This document shows positions 1-7,432 of a stretch of DNA of 11,242 nucleotides, one piece after another (within the stretch, counting starts at the first letter, position 1; each line of letters begins with the position of its first letter). The DNA comes from Deltaproteobacteria bacterium (GTDB taxonomy: Bacteria > Desulfobacterota > Dissulfuribacteria > Dissulfuribacterales > JALVPX01). The notes under the pieces are model-generated. The model ran no database searches, was not told the origin of the DNA, and was given only the letters and a program-made list of their open reading frames with translations. The position numbers and the translations under genes were made by a program. The DNA lies in assembly GCA_027031565.1 (NCBI GenBank), contig JALVPX010000189.1, forward strand, positions 1-11,242, read 5' to 3'.

Positions 1-126
1 ATTTTTGTTAAAGGGCAAGGCGCGCGAAAAAAATAACCGCAGACATATTGTTTATATTTCGAGGATTATTTTTTGAGTGCAACGCAGCCATTGGGCAAAA
101 AGATAATTTTTAGAGGCAGCCATAAG
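1..126. repeat. Imperfect palindromic intergenic element, no gene
   Basis: No reading frame here looks like a gene: the three forward frames are short and low in information. What is visible is an imperfect inverted repeat. Bases 28-38 (A-run, TAA, CC) can pair with 63-74 (GG, A, TTA, T-run) with one bulged A at 65, enclosing a loop with a second short pairing, ATAT at 45-48 with ATAT at 54-57. Flanking it are a GGCGCGCG stretch (19-26) and a CAACGCAGCC stretch (80-89). The overall look (GC-rich flanks around a palindromic AT-rich core) resembles dispersed intergenic repeats that I recall from deltaproteobacterial genomes; that resemblance is memory, not a search. It lies just past the 3' end of the methyltransferase and might also help end its transcript, although no classical terminator is evident. 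Confidence 0.4.
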
Positions 127-795
127 TCAAGCCGTAATTTTATGCCATACAGGCCAGTGGGGATCTACCCTGCAAAAGCGTTTGTCATTTTCTATAGAGT
201 CTGAAAGCCGTCTGTTGCCTATGATCAGGCCTCCAGGCTTAAGCTCATCCTCTACCATTTTTTCAAAGCGGCTTTGGAGTTCTTTGGTTGAAAAGGGGCG
301 GAAATAATAGATGACATCAAAATTGCCGTATCCGTCAAAATTCCAGATGTCTTCGAGCAGCACCTTGTCCTTGCCCATAAGCCGCTGGGCTATGGTACAT
401 GGGTAAGGATCTTTTTCTATCCCAAAGGCATCAAAGCCTGCCATTTCGGCCATGAGCATGATCTGGCCGATTCCGCACCCGATGTCGATGAATGTCAGGG
501 GCCTGTTGAAACTTCCTTGAGAATCAAAATGGCGCCTTGCTGCCAATATCTGCTCAAAGGCCTGGCGGGTGTCCATTGGAACAAAGGGATACTCTGTCTT
601 GGTGTCATTTTTTGTTTCCCTTATGGAGTCCCTGGTAAAATAGCCGATAAAGCGGTTGATCACCCCCAGTAAAATGTCAAGCTCTTCTTCACAGGAAAGC
701 TGGTATCTTTGTTTGTCTAGCATTGCAAGTAGATTTGAATATTTTTTAGATATATGAATAAAGATGTCGTACAATAACATCAAAATCCTAAACAT
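127..795 (-). CDS. Class I SAM-dependent methyltransferase, substrate unknown
   Basis: A 222-residue protein with a Rossmann-type SAM-binding fold. Motif I is DIGCGIGQ at residues 104-111, followed by an acidic residue after strand 2 (E127 in GIEKD) and a motif IV-like strand around 158-166 (NFDVIYYFRPF). The late KPGGLIIGNR segment (187-195) is the usual strand after the post-motif III loop. The first 95 residues have no recognisable domain and are probably helical. The substrate cannot be read from the sequence; small-molecule, lipid and protein targets are all possible. The start at 795 has a poor ribosome site. An in-frame ATG at 780 (residue 6) is preceded by AGGA at a good distance and may be the true start. 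The gene is divergent from the substrate-binding protein gene, with only 26 bp between the two annotated starts. Confidence 0.8.
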   Translation of the reverse strand: MFRILMLLYDIFIHISKKYSNLLAMLDKQRYQLSCEEELDILLGVINRFIGYFTRDSIRETKNDTKTEYPFVPMDTRQAFEQILAARRHFDSQGSFNRPLTFIDIGCGIGQIMLMAEMAGFDAFGIEKDPYPCTIAQRLMGKDKVLLEDIWNFDGYGNFDVIYYFRPFSTKELQSRFEKMVEDELKPGGLIIGNRRLSDSIENDKRFCRVDPHWPVWHKITA

Positions 796-821
796 AAAAT
801 ATCGACTCTAAGGGATTATCC

Positions 822-1850
822 ATGAAGAAGACCCTGTTTCTTTTTTGCCTGATTATCGGCCTCCTTTATTCCAGTGAACTTCTGGCAGACCCGGCCAAGA
901 AGATTCTCATTGTTGCAAGCTATTCCAGGCACGATCTTTGCGGTGCTCCTCAATATGAAGGCATCTTGAGTGCCTTGAGGGAAAGCGAGTTTCAGCATCT
1001 TGACATAACAAATATTTACCTTGACTCGAAGAGGCTTGGTGGAAGGGCCCTGGACAAGAGAAAGCGGGAACTTATACAAAAGATAGAAAGAGAGGTTCCA
1101 TATCTGATAATAACCATAGATGATCTGGCCTTCAGCGTCGTTGCTCCCCAGGTCGTGGGAAATGGACCGCCATGGGTAGTTTTTTCAGGGTTGAATCGAT
1201 CCTTGGAGGAATACAACCATGCACTTCATTTCCTGGACGGCCGAACCCCGGTTAAAAATATCACAGGTGTTTATGAATACCTTTTCATGCCTGAACAGAT
1301 AAAGTTTTTCGACCTCATATCCCCGGAAAAGAAAAAGATCGCCCTCCTGTACTCGACCGACTTCATGGGCAATATATTGAAAGGCCAGGTGGTGAGAGAG
1401 TTAAAAGAGGCTGGTCTTGACAAGAGGCTGCTCTTTTTCCCTGTCTCAGACATGGACGAGCTGGGCCGTAAGGCATTGCAAATAGAGAATAACCCGCAAA
1501 TCGGGGGCTATATTCCCTTAACCATGTCGGTTAAGGGCAAAAAAAGAGAAAAATATACCATCAAGGAGCTTGCGCCCTTATTGATCCGCAAAGTAAAAAA
1601 GATAGACCTGGCCTTGAATATGGCCTTCACCAAGTCCGGCTTTCTTGGGGGAGTGAGTGTGGATTTTTATCAAATGGGGCATCAGGCAGGCGAACTGGCA
1701 GCAAATATATTGCGTGAATATCCAATATCCAGGCTTAGCGTCCAAAGGGCGGAAAGGTACAGGTTCGTTATAAATAAGAGGAGGTTGAAGTGCCTGGGCC
1801 TGAAATTGCCCGTGGAAGTATATAACATGTTGGATGAATTCATCCTATGA
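822..1850 (+). CDS. Secreted ABC-type substrate-binding-like protein (PF04392 type), likely sensor partner
   Basis: A 342-residue protein with a Sec signal peptide: basic MKK, hydrophobic core at about 4-17, and probable cleavage after LLA near residue 22. There is no lipobox, so it is expected to be free in the periplasm. The body fits the ABC_sub_bind family of periplasmic binding proteins: an opening KILIVASYSRHD strand (27-38), a central KKIALLYS strand (171-178) starting the second lobe, and the C-terminal pattern GGVSVDFYQMGHQAGELAA (276-294) followed by ERYRFVINKRRLKCLGLKLP (311-330), typical of this family. The start is supported by TAAGGGA at 809-815. The stop codon overlaps the next gene's ATG (ATGA, 1847-1850), so the two are translationally coupled. 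No permease or ATPase gene adjoins it, so I infer that it binds a ligand and signals to the kinase. The ligand is unknown. Confidence 0.8.
   Translation: MKKTLFLFCLIIGLLYSSELLADPAKKILIVASYSRHDLCGAPQYEGILSALRESEFQHLDITNIYLDSKRLGGRALDKRKRELIQKIEREVPYLIITIDDLAFSVVAPQVVGNGPPWVVFSGLNRSLEEYNHALHFLDGRTPVKNITGVYEYLFMPEQIKFFDLISPEKKKIALLYSTDFMGNILKGQVVRELKEAGLDKRLLFFPVSDMDELGRKALQIENNPQIGGYIPLTMSVKGKKREKYTIKELAPLLIRKVKKIDLALNMAFTKSGFLGGVSVDFYQMGHQAGELAANILREYPISRLSVQRAERYRFVINKRRLKCLGLKLPVEVYNMLDEFIL
1832..1845. repeat. 14-bp perfect palindrome just before the kinase start codon
   Basis: GGATGAATTCATCC reads identically on both strands and ends one base before the kinase ATG at 1847. It lies within the last codons of the substrate-binding protein (residues L337 to I341). 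As RNA it could form a five-pair stem with an AATT loop that includes the only Shine-Dalgarno-like bases (GGA) available to the kinase, which could reinforce dependence on upstream translation. Palindromes of this length are expected about once per window by chance, so the structure is certain and the function is not. Confidence 0.35.
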
Positions 1851-4741
1851 TAGAGGCACAGGGCTATTTCCTTCATCTCGCAGGTACACTCTACCTGTTG
1901 CTTTTCCTGTGTTTGTGTTGTTCCAAGCAGCAAAAATTTTTTTGTTGTCAAGATGAATCCTCTTCCAGGATAATCACTGTCACACTCATAACGGCCATAT
2001 TGTTGAAGATATTTTTCCCACTTGGGCAATGGTTCCTGCCAGCCTATTTTGCCGTTCTTGAAGCCCGGGCGGCGGTAGCAATTTTCATGGCCATGCTGGC
2101 GGCAATTGCCGTTTCCTATTTGGAAATCAGGGGCGGGCAGAAAAGACTCTATTTGTCGCTGCTTCCTGTTTCGCTGGCCCTCAACAGTTTCATACTTTAC
2201 TGGCCTTACACGATCCTGCTGCTGCTCGATCTCGTGTTACTGAACATGGTCTTGTTGATTTATCTTCATTCAGCAGGCGGTAAAGGGCTGCTGAGATTTT
2301 GTACTGTTTTCTTTCTATTTTTTGCCATATGGATCGCTGTATCCATAAATGGGTCTTCTTTTCTGGAAAAGACGTTTGAATCTCAGCAGCGCTACAAGGT
2401 CCATTCCAAACTGAAAATGCTCCAAAAGAGGTTTGTCGATTTGGAGAGGGCAGGATCCTCCATGGCCAAGATCATTGCAATCATGTTCACCGGAGAGGAT
2501 ACTGGGCTTGACTACATAGCGCGCAACAAATCTGAATACCTTGGCAAACTCAGGCTGTTAGAGCGTCTTTCAGGAGTATCAGGTATCTATCTTCTTGACA
2601 AAAAGGGTCACGCAATTTTGGAAAGTGATGACAAGCCTAATTCCTACGGTCTTGCATCCCTGCCCATTTTTAGAAGGGCAATCAGCGGTTCCTCAGGGAT
2701 CTCCTTTTTGGCAACAGGGCAGGGCAGCAATTCATTTTTCGCACGCCCTGTGATTTACAAGGGTGAGTTCGCAGGGGCCTTGCTCCTTCGCTATTCCTTG
2801 TCGAAATATTTCATGTCTGATTTTGAACAGGAAGGCATTTTCCTGATAGACCGAACCGGCAAAGTGATTCTGGGGCCCAGCGCCGCGGGAATACAGAGGG
2901 TAACGCTCCGCGACGGAAACCAAGAAGTGCTTTCAGCTGCTGATATGGAATATGGCGTTGAATCTCCTGTACTTGGCGAGCCTGGAGTATCCCTTGTGCC
3001 ATACAAGATGATTCATATCCCGCTTTTCGGGGGTGACTGGTCCCTGGTCAAACTCTATAACCCTTCTGCATTGTTCAAATTGAGGGCAGGATTGTCATTT
3101 GTGTTTTTCCTGATCTCCCTGGTTTTGATGCTCCTTTTTTTGAGGATGATATATGCCAAGGAATTCATAGCACGGCTTGAACACGAGATCTTTGAAAGGA
3201 AAAAGGCGCAAAAGGCCAGGGAGCTGCTGGCAGACGTGGTTGACCAGGCAATTATCGGCATTTTGATAGCCGATAAGAATTTGGAAATTCAATATGTGAA
3301 CAAATGTTTCCAGGAGTTGACAAATTATACCCTGAACGACTTGAAGGAGATGACGCTGTTTTCCCTTTTTACCGGCATAAGCGGCGAGCATTACAGCAGC
3401 CTGCAGGAAGCTGTTTCAGGAGGGATCCCCTGGCGCAAGCGGGTCACGGGAATACCCAGAAAGGATGACTCACGCTTTGATGCAGATGTCTCTCTCTTTC
3501 CGTTGAAGAGCGAAGGGGGCCGGATCCAGAATTTTGTCGTTGCTTTCAGGGACATAAGCCATGAATTGGCCTTGGAGGCACAGTTGCTGGAGGCCCATAA
3601 AATGGAAGCGGTGGGTGTGCTTGCAGGAGGAGTTGCCCATGACTTCAATAACATGCTGGCCGTGATCCAGTTTTCCGTGGAGATTGCCAAGAAAAACAGC
3701 GAACCAGGAAGCCCTTTGTGGCACAATTTAGACGAGATAGAAAGAACCGTTCAAAGGGCCTCGTCCATCGTCAGGCAGCTTCTGCTTTTCAGCAAAGGCA
3801 AAAAGGCGCCCTTGATCAAGGTAAACCTCAACCAGGTGCTGCACGACCTTGAAACCATGCTGCGCCAGATAGCCGGGACCAGCATTGAGATAGAGTTAAG
3901 GCCAGGATCGGGCTTGTGGGATATTCTGGCCGACAAGAATTGTATTGAATTGGTCCTTTCCAATTTGATGATTAATGCCAGGGATGCAATGCCCGAGGGC
4001 GGGAAAATAGTCATCTCGACCTACAATCTCAACAAGGGCGAAAAGTTTGGATCAGGCGGTTTCTTTGCTGACCAAGACAGCGTATGCCTGGAAATAGAAG
4101 ACAATGGCTATGGGATGGACAGCGAAACAAAGGCCCACATATTTGATCCCTTTTTTACAACCAAGGACGTGGGCAAGGGGACAGGCCTTGGGCTTTCCGT
4201 GGTTTATGGAATAATCAAGCAGTTTGGAGGCAGGATCGAGGTGGATTCCATGCCGGGATCTGGCACGGTGTTTTACATAATGCTTCCCCGGCCGGGTGAT
4301 GATACGGAGGCAAGTCACCTGCTGCCGGGCCACGGAGTAGAAACCCGGTTTTCCGGCTACGGGATCCTCTTGGTGGAAGATGAGGAAATGGTCAAAAATA
4401 TCGTCAGGCTTGCCTTGAGCGAAAAAGGCTACAGGGTGTTTTGTGCGTCAGATGTAGGCGAGGCCCAAAACCTGCTTAACCGTCACGAGGATGATATCGA
4501 CCTGGTGCTGTGCGATATCGTTCTTCCAGACAAAAACGGCCTGGCCTTGGCTGAAACATTGAGAAAGTATTACCCTGAAAAGAAGATCGTGATGGTGAGC
4601 GGTCATATGGAAAAGGGGGGAGCACCGCCAGAGCTTTCGGAACAGGATCTACCCTTTTTGGCCAAACCTTTCACCATGGCAGACCTGTTTGGAGTGGTGG
4701 CCCGGACCTTGTCCTCATCGTCAGGAGTTTTGAAAAATTAA
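1847..4741 (+). CDS. Membrane-bound hybrid sensor histidine kinase (sensor-PAS-HisKA-HATPase-REC)
   Basis: A 964-residue hybrid kinase. The N-terminus carries about six hydrophobic segments (around 10-25, 43-66, 75-92, 101-118, 120-141, 150-167). A roughly 240-residue loop (170-408) follows that looks like an extracytoplasmic Cache-type sensor (SGVSGIYLLDKKG, GIFLIDRTGKVILG), then another membrane segment (413-433), a charged linker (437-460) and a PAS domain (about 461-580). The catalytic core is complete: phospho-acceptor H598 in GGVAHDFNN, N-box NLMINARDA (706-714), G1 DNGYGM (752-757), FDPFFTTK (766-773) and G2 GKGTGLGLS (776-784). A C-terminal receiver (about 838-957) has acidic pocket E844/D845, acceptor D890, S918 and K940. 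It should autophosphorylate and pass phosphate to its own receiver; no DNA-binding response regulator is in the window. An unusual Cys cluster sits at residues 22-34. Expression is coupled to the upstream binding-protein gene. Confidence 0.92.
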   Translation: MIEAQGYFLHLAGTLYLLLFLCLCCSKQQKFFCCQDESSSRIITVTLITAILLKIFFPLGQWFLPAYFAVLEARAAVAIFMAMLAAIAVSYLEIRGGQKRLYLSLLPVSLALNSFILYWPYTILLLLDLVLLNMVLLIYLHSAGGKGLLRFCTVFFLFFAIWIAVSINGSSFLEKTFESQQRYKVHSKLKMLQKRFVDLERAGSSMAKIIAIMFTGEDTGLDYIARNKSEYLGKLRLLERLSGVSGIYLLDKKGHAILESDDKPNSYGLASLPIFRRAISGSSGISFLATGQGSNSFFARPVIYKGEFAGALLLRYSLSKYFMSDFEQEGIFLIDRTGKVILGPSAAGIQRVTLRDGNQEVLSAADMEYGVESPVLGEPGVSLVPYKMIHIPLFGGDWSLVKLYNPSALFKLRAGLSFVFFLISLVLMLLFLRMIYAKEFIARLEHEIFERKKAQKARELLADVVDQAIIGILIADKNLEIQYVNKCFQELTNYTLNDLKEMTLFSLFTGISGEHYSSLQEAVSGGIPWRKRVTGIPRKDDSRFDADVSLFPLKSEGGRIQNFVVAFRDISHELALEAQLLEAHKMEAVGVLAGGVAHDFNNMLAVIQFSVEIAKKNSEPGSPLWHNLDEIERTVQRASSIVRQLLLFSKGKKAPLIKVNLNQVLHDLETMLRQIAGTSIEIELRPGSGLWDILADKNCIELVLSNLMINARDAMPEGGKIVISTYNLNKGEKFGSGGFFADQDSVCLEIEDNGYGMDSETKAHIFDPFFTTKDVGKGTGLGLSVVYGIIKQFGGRIEVDSMPGSGTVFYIMLPRPGDDTEASHLLPGHGVETRFSGYGILLVEDEEMVKNIVRLALSEKGYRVFCASDVGEAQNLLNRHEDDIDLVLCDIVLPDKNGLALAETLRKYYPEKKIVMVSGHMEKGGAPPELSEQDLPFLAKPFTMADLFGVVARTLSSSSGVLKN

Positions 4742-4845
4742 GGGATGCGCCAGCTTTTGGATTGTGGTAAAAGAGTCTGCCTTCAATTAATATCAAATCA
4801 AATTGTATTTTTGTTGTTTAAAAGAGAAGGGGTGGAAGCTTTTTA
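4742..4845 (+). promoter_or_regulatory. Intergenic region upstream of pstC, probable promoter region
   Basis: This 104-bp gap is the largest on the plus strand between 822 and 8533 and would be the natural place for a pst promoter. The middle is AT-rich and holds a short tandem ATCAA-ATCAA-ATT (4792-4804), but I do not see a convincing Pho box (two 7-bp CTGTCAT-like repeats) or a good -35/-10 pair. There is also no clear terminator for the kinase gene upstream, so read-through from it is possible. The ribosome site for pstC is probably GGAAG at 4834-4838, seven bases before the ATG, with a further AAGGGG at 4827-4832. Confidence 0.35.
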
Positions 4846-5787
4846 ATGGACAACAGTGGCCAAGCAGGCAATGCCAGCCAGTGGCGCGATGCACTTTTTA
4901 AGATTTCTACTTTGGGCTCAGCGATTTTTATTTTGGGGCTTTTGGCATTCATGGTCCTTGTGCTGGTGATCTACGCCTGGCCTTCCATCACCAAATTTGG
5001 TTTCAAATTCCTGGTTTCCACGGAATGGAATCCTGTTGTTGGGGAATTTGGCGCCTTGACAACCATTGTAGGCACGCTGGTCTCTGCTGCCCTGGCCATC
5101 ATGATTGCAGTGCCTTTGGCAATAGGGGTCGCCTTTTTTCTGACTGAGTTGGCTCCGCTGCCCCTGAGGCCGGTTTTCGGAACTGCCATAGAGCTTCTTG
5201 CAGCGGTGCCGTCTATCATTTACGGCATGTGGGGCCTTTTCACGCTTGCCCCTTTAATGGGAGACTATGTTGAGCCTTGGCTGGAGGAACACTTTGGCTT
5301 CATTCCGCTCTTTTCCGGCCCTCCGATGGGTATAGGCATGCTGACTGCAGGCATAGTGCTGGCCATAATGATATTGCCTTTCATATCCTCTGTATTGCGG
5401 GATGTATTCAAAATGACGCCCCAGGTCTTGAAAGAGTCGGCCTACGGCCTTGGCGCCACCACTTCAGAGGTGTTGTGGCATGTGGTCATCCCGTACGGCC
5501 GCAGGGGTGCTGTGGGCGGGATCTTTCTGGGTCTTGGGCGGGCGCTTGGCGAGACCATGGCCGTCACCTTTGTGATAGGCAATGCCCATGAGTTGTCGTG
5601 GTCCCTGTTTTCCCCAGCAAACACGATTGCCTCCACCTTGGCAAACGAATTCACCGAGGCATCGGATGATCTTTATCTTTCAGCCTTGGTGGAACTGGGC
5701 CTGGTGCTCTTCCTGATAACCTTTGTTGTGTTGGGGGTTGCTGAATGGTGGCTGCAAAAGAGTGCGCCAAAGGGTAAGGGGGCATAG
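4846..5787 (+). CDS. pstC: Phosphate ABC transporter permease PstC
   Basis: A 313-residue inner-membrane permease of the high-affinity phosphate importer PstSCAB. About six membrane segments are visible (22-45, 72-100, 111-137, 160-183, 222-246, 278-302), with a binding-protein-dependent transport domain across the middle. The cytoplasmic EAA loop that contacts the ATPase is ESAYGLGATTSEVLWHVVIP (197-216), followed by the PstC/PstA hallmark GRALGET (231-237). Length is normal for the family. It starts the run pstC-pstA-pstB, and pstA begins 2 nt after its stop. Usually pstS lies immediately upstream; here it is absent and the upstream gene is a hybrid kinase, so the phosphate-binding protein must be encoded elsewhere. 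Confidence 0.95.
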   Translation: MDNSGQAGNASQWRDALFKISTLGSAIFILGLLAFMVLVLVIYAWPSITKFGFKFLVSTEWNPVVGEFGALTTIVGTLVSAALAIMIAVPLAIGVAFFLTELAPLPLRPVFGTAIELLAAVPSIIYGMWGLFTLAPLMGDYVEPWLEEHFGFIPLFSGPPMGIGMLTAGIVLAIMILPFISSVLRDVFKMTPQVLKESAYGLGATTSEVLWHVVIPYGRRGAVGGIFLGLGRALGETMAVTFVIGNAHELSWSLFSPANTIASTLANEFTEASDDLYLSALVELGLVLFLITFVVLGVAEWWLQKSAPKGKGA

Positions 5788-5789
5788 GT

Positions 5790-6653
5790 ATGCGCGCCAG
5801 GTCTCCAGCCGTAAGAAAGGGTATCAATCTGCTGGCCTTGACAGGTTCAGCAGCAGCAGCGTTCATAGGTTTGGCCTTTCTTGTATGGATTATTGCAGAG
5901 GTGTTCTACCGCGGTATCGGCGCCATCAACTGGGATTTTTTTACGCAGCTTCCAGCTCCTCCAGGAGAGGAAGGAGGGGGGCTGGCGAATGCCATGTTGG
6001 GTACGGTCATAATAACTGCCATTGCTACTGTGCTGGGAGTCCTGCTAGGAGTGCTGGCAGGTACATACCTTGGCGAATTCAGGCATACCAGGATCGCTGA
6101 TGTCGTGAGATTTTTGTCCAATATATTTGTGAGTGCTCCGTCAATAGTGATCGGGATATTCGTTTATGCAATCCTGGTGGTGCCCCTTGGAAACTTTTCA
6201 GGTCTGGCAGGTGCAGTTTCACTGGCCATCATAATGCTTCCGGTAATAACTAGGACCACCGAAGAGATGTTGAGACTCGTTCCAACTGGCTTGCGGGAAT
6301 CGGCTTTGGCCCTTGGTGCCCCATACTGGCACATGGTATGGCACGTGGTATACAGGAGTGCCCGTACTGGTATGTTAACGGGTATCATACTTGCTGTGGC
6401 CAGGGTGTCTGGAGAGACGGCGCCGTTGCTCTTTACAGCCTTGAACAGTCCCTACTGGCCCACAGGGTTGCTAGAGCCCATGGCCAACCTGACAGTAACC
6501 ATATTCAATTATGCCATGTCTCCATACGAGGATTGGCAGACAAAGGCATGGGGAGGCTCTTTGATAATTGCCGTGATAGTTTTGCTCATGAATATTGGCA
6601 CACGTACCATGGTTCACAGAATGGGGAGATCTAAATCAGGGGAGGGCCATTGA
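5790..6653 (+). CDS. pstA: Phosphate ABC transporter permease PstA
   Basis: A 287-residue partner of PstC in the phosphate importer channel. It has about six membrane segments (11-39, 66-94, 112-132, 136-155, 193-216, 255-272). The PAPPGEEGGG region before the second segment (55-64) and the EAA loop ESALALGAPYWHMVWHVVYR (170-189), followed by ARVSGETAPLLFTAL (204-218), are characteristic of PstA. Length is typical. The start is well supported by AAGGGGG at 5776-5782, seven bases upstream and inside the end of pstC. Its TGA overlaps the ATG of pstB by one base (TGATG), giving translational coupling. No sign of damage. Confidence 0.95.
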   Translation: MRARSPAVRKGINLLALTGSAAAAFIGLAFLVWIIAEVFYRGIGAINWDFFTQLPAPPGEEGGGLANAMLGTVIITAIATVLGVLLGVLAGTYLGEFRHTRIADVVRFLSNIFVSAPSIVIGIFVYAILVVPLGNFSGLAGAVSLAIIMLPVITRTTEEMLRLVPTGLRESALALGAPYWHMVWHVVYRSARTGMLTGIILAVARVSGETAPLLFTALNSPYWPTGLLEPMANLTVTIFNYAMSPYEDWQTKAWGGSLIIAVIVLLMNIGTRTMVHRMGRSKSGEGH

Positions 6654-7426
6654 TGTTTCTGCCTCCAGAAATTCCGGTGAAGGTCAAGGTCAGGAATCTG
6701 AATTTCTATTATGGAAAGATGCAGGCCTTATTCGACAACAATCTGGACATTGCTGAAAACCATGTAACGGCCTTTATAGGTCCTTCGGGTTGTGGAAAGT
6801 CAACCCATATCCGCACGTACAACCGCATGTATTCACTTTACCCGGATCACAGGGCTGAAGGCGAGGTCATCTTAGACGGCAAAAATGTCTTGGATGACGA
6901 TGTCGATTTGATAGACCTGAGAACCAGAGTGGGCATGGTCTTCCAGAAGCCCACGCCCTTTCCCATGTCGGTTTATGACAATGTGGCCTATGGTATCAGG
7001 TTGAAGGCGAAGTTCTCCAAGAAGGAACTTGATGCCAGGGTTGAAAAGGCCCTCAAGGATGCTGCCCTATGGGATGAAGTCAAAGATCACCTCAACGCAT
7101 TGGGCACGGATCTTTCAGGAGGCCAGCAGCAGAGGTTATGTATAGCCAGGGCCATTGCAGTGGAACCAGAGGTAATTCTCATGGATGAGCCATGTTCAGC
7201 CTTGGACCCGGTGGCCACGTACAAAATTGAAGACCTGATCAGGCGTCTCAAACAGCGTTTCACCATTGTGATAGTTACCCACAACATGCAGCAGGCCGCA
7301 CGTATTTCAGACTATACGGCATTTTTTTACATGGGCCGCACAGTAGAGTTTGGAGCCACTGACATCCTCTTTACCAAGCCGGAAAAGAAGGAAACAGAAG
7401 ATTACATCACAGGCAGATTCGGGTAA
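6653..7426 (+). CDS. pstB: Phosphate ABC transporter ATPase PstB
   Basis: A 257-residue cytoplasmic ATPase that powers phosphate import. Walker A is GPSGCGKST (43-51), the Q-loop is around Q98 in the family-typical stretch GMVFQKPTPFPMS (94-106), the signature is LSGGQQQRLCIARA (154-167), Walker B is VILMDEPCSALDP (174-186), the switch His is H210 in VTHNMQQAA, and the C-terminus TEDYITGRFG is the standard PstB ending. After Walker A it reads HIRTYNRM, where LL or FL is more usual than HI; the rest is conventional. I place the start at the ATG at 6653, overlapping the pstA stop and 6 nt after GGGGAGGG (6639-6646); an in-frame TTG at 6650 is possible but too close to that site. phoU, which commonly follows, is replaced by cmk 6 nt downstream. 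Confidence 0.96.
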   Translation: MFLPPEIPVKVKVRNLNFYYGKMQALFDNNLDIAENHVTAFIGPSGCGKSTHIRTYNRMYSLYPDHRAEGEVILDGKNVLDDDVDLIDLRTRVGMVFQKPTPFPMSVYDNVAYGIRLKAKFSKKELDARVEKALKDAALWDEVKDHLNALGTDLSGGQQQRLCIARAIAVEPEVILMDEPCSALDPVATYKIEDLIRRLKQRFTIVIVTHNMQQAARISDYTAFFYMGRTVEFGATDILFTKPEKKETEDYITGRFG

Positions 7427-7432
7427 ACGTGC

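Noticed and set aside
2..77. Open forward frame at the left edge that could be the C-terminal end of an upstream gene
   Set aside because: Only about 24 codons of low-complexity, basic and AT-driven sequence inside a palindromic element; nothing recognisable.
4742..4790. Terminator after the hybrid kinase gene
   Set aside because: The only pairing seen is a weak CTTTT/AAAAG stem with a long loop and no GC core or following T-run.
4742..4845. Pho box upstream of pstC
   Set aside because: The short ATCAA tandem does not match the spaced CTGTCAT-like repeats of a Pho box well enough to call.
5277..5591. Alternative forward reading frame of 104 codons within pstC
   Set aside because: It is a shadow of the well-conserved pstC frame and has no family features of its own.
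6650..6652. TTG start codon for pstB
   Set aside because: The adjacent ATG at 6653 is better spaced from GGGGAGGG and overlaps the pstA stop in a typical TGATG arrangement.
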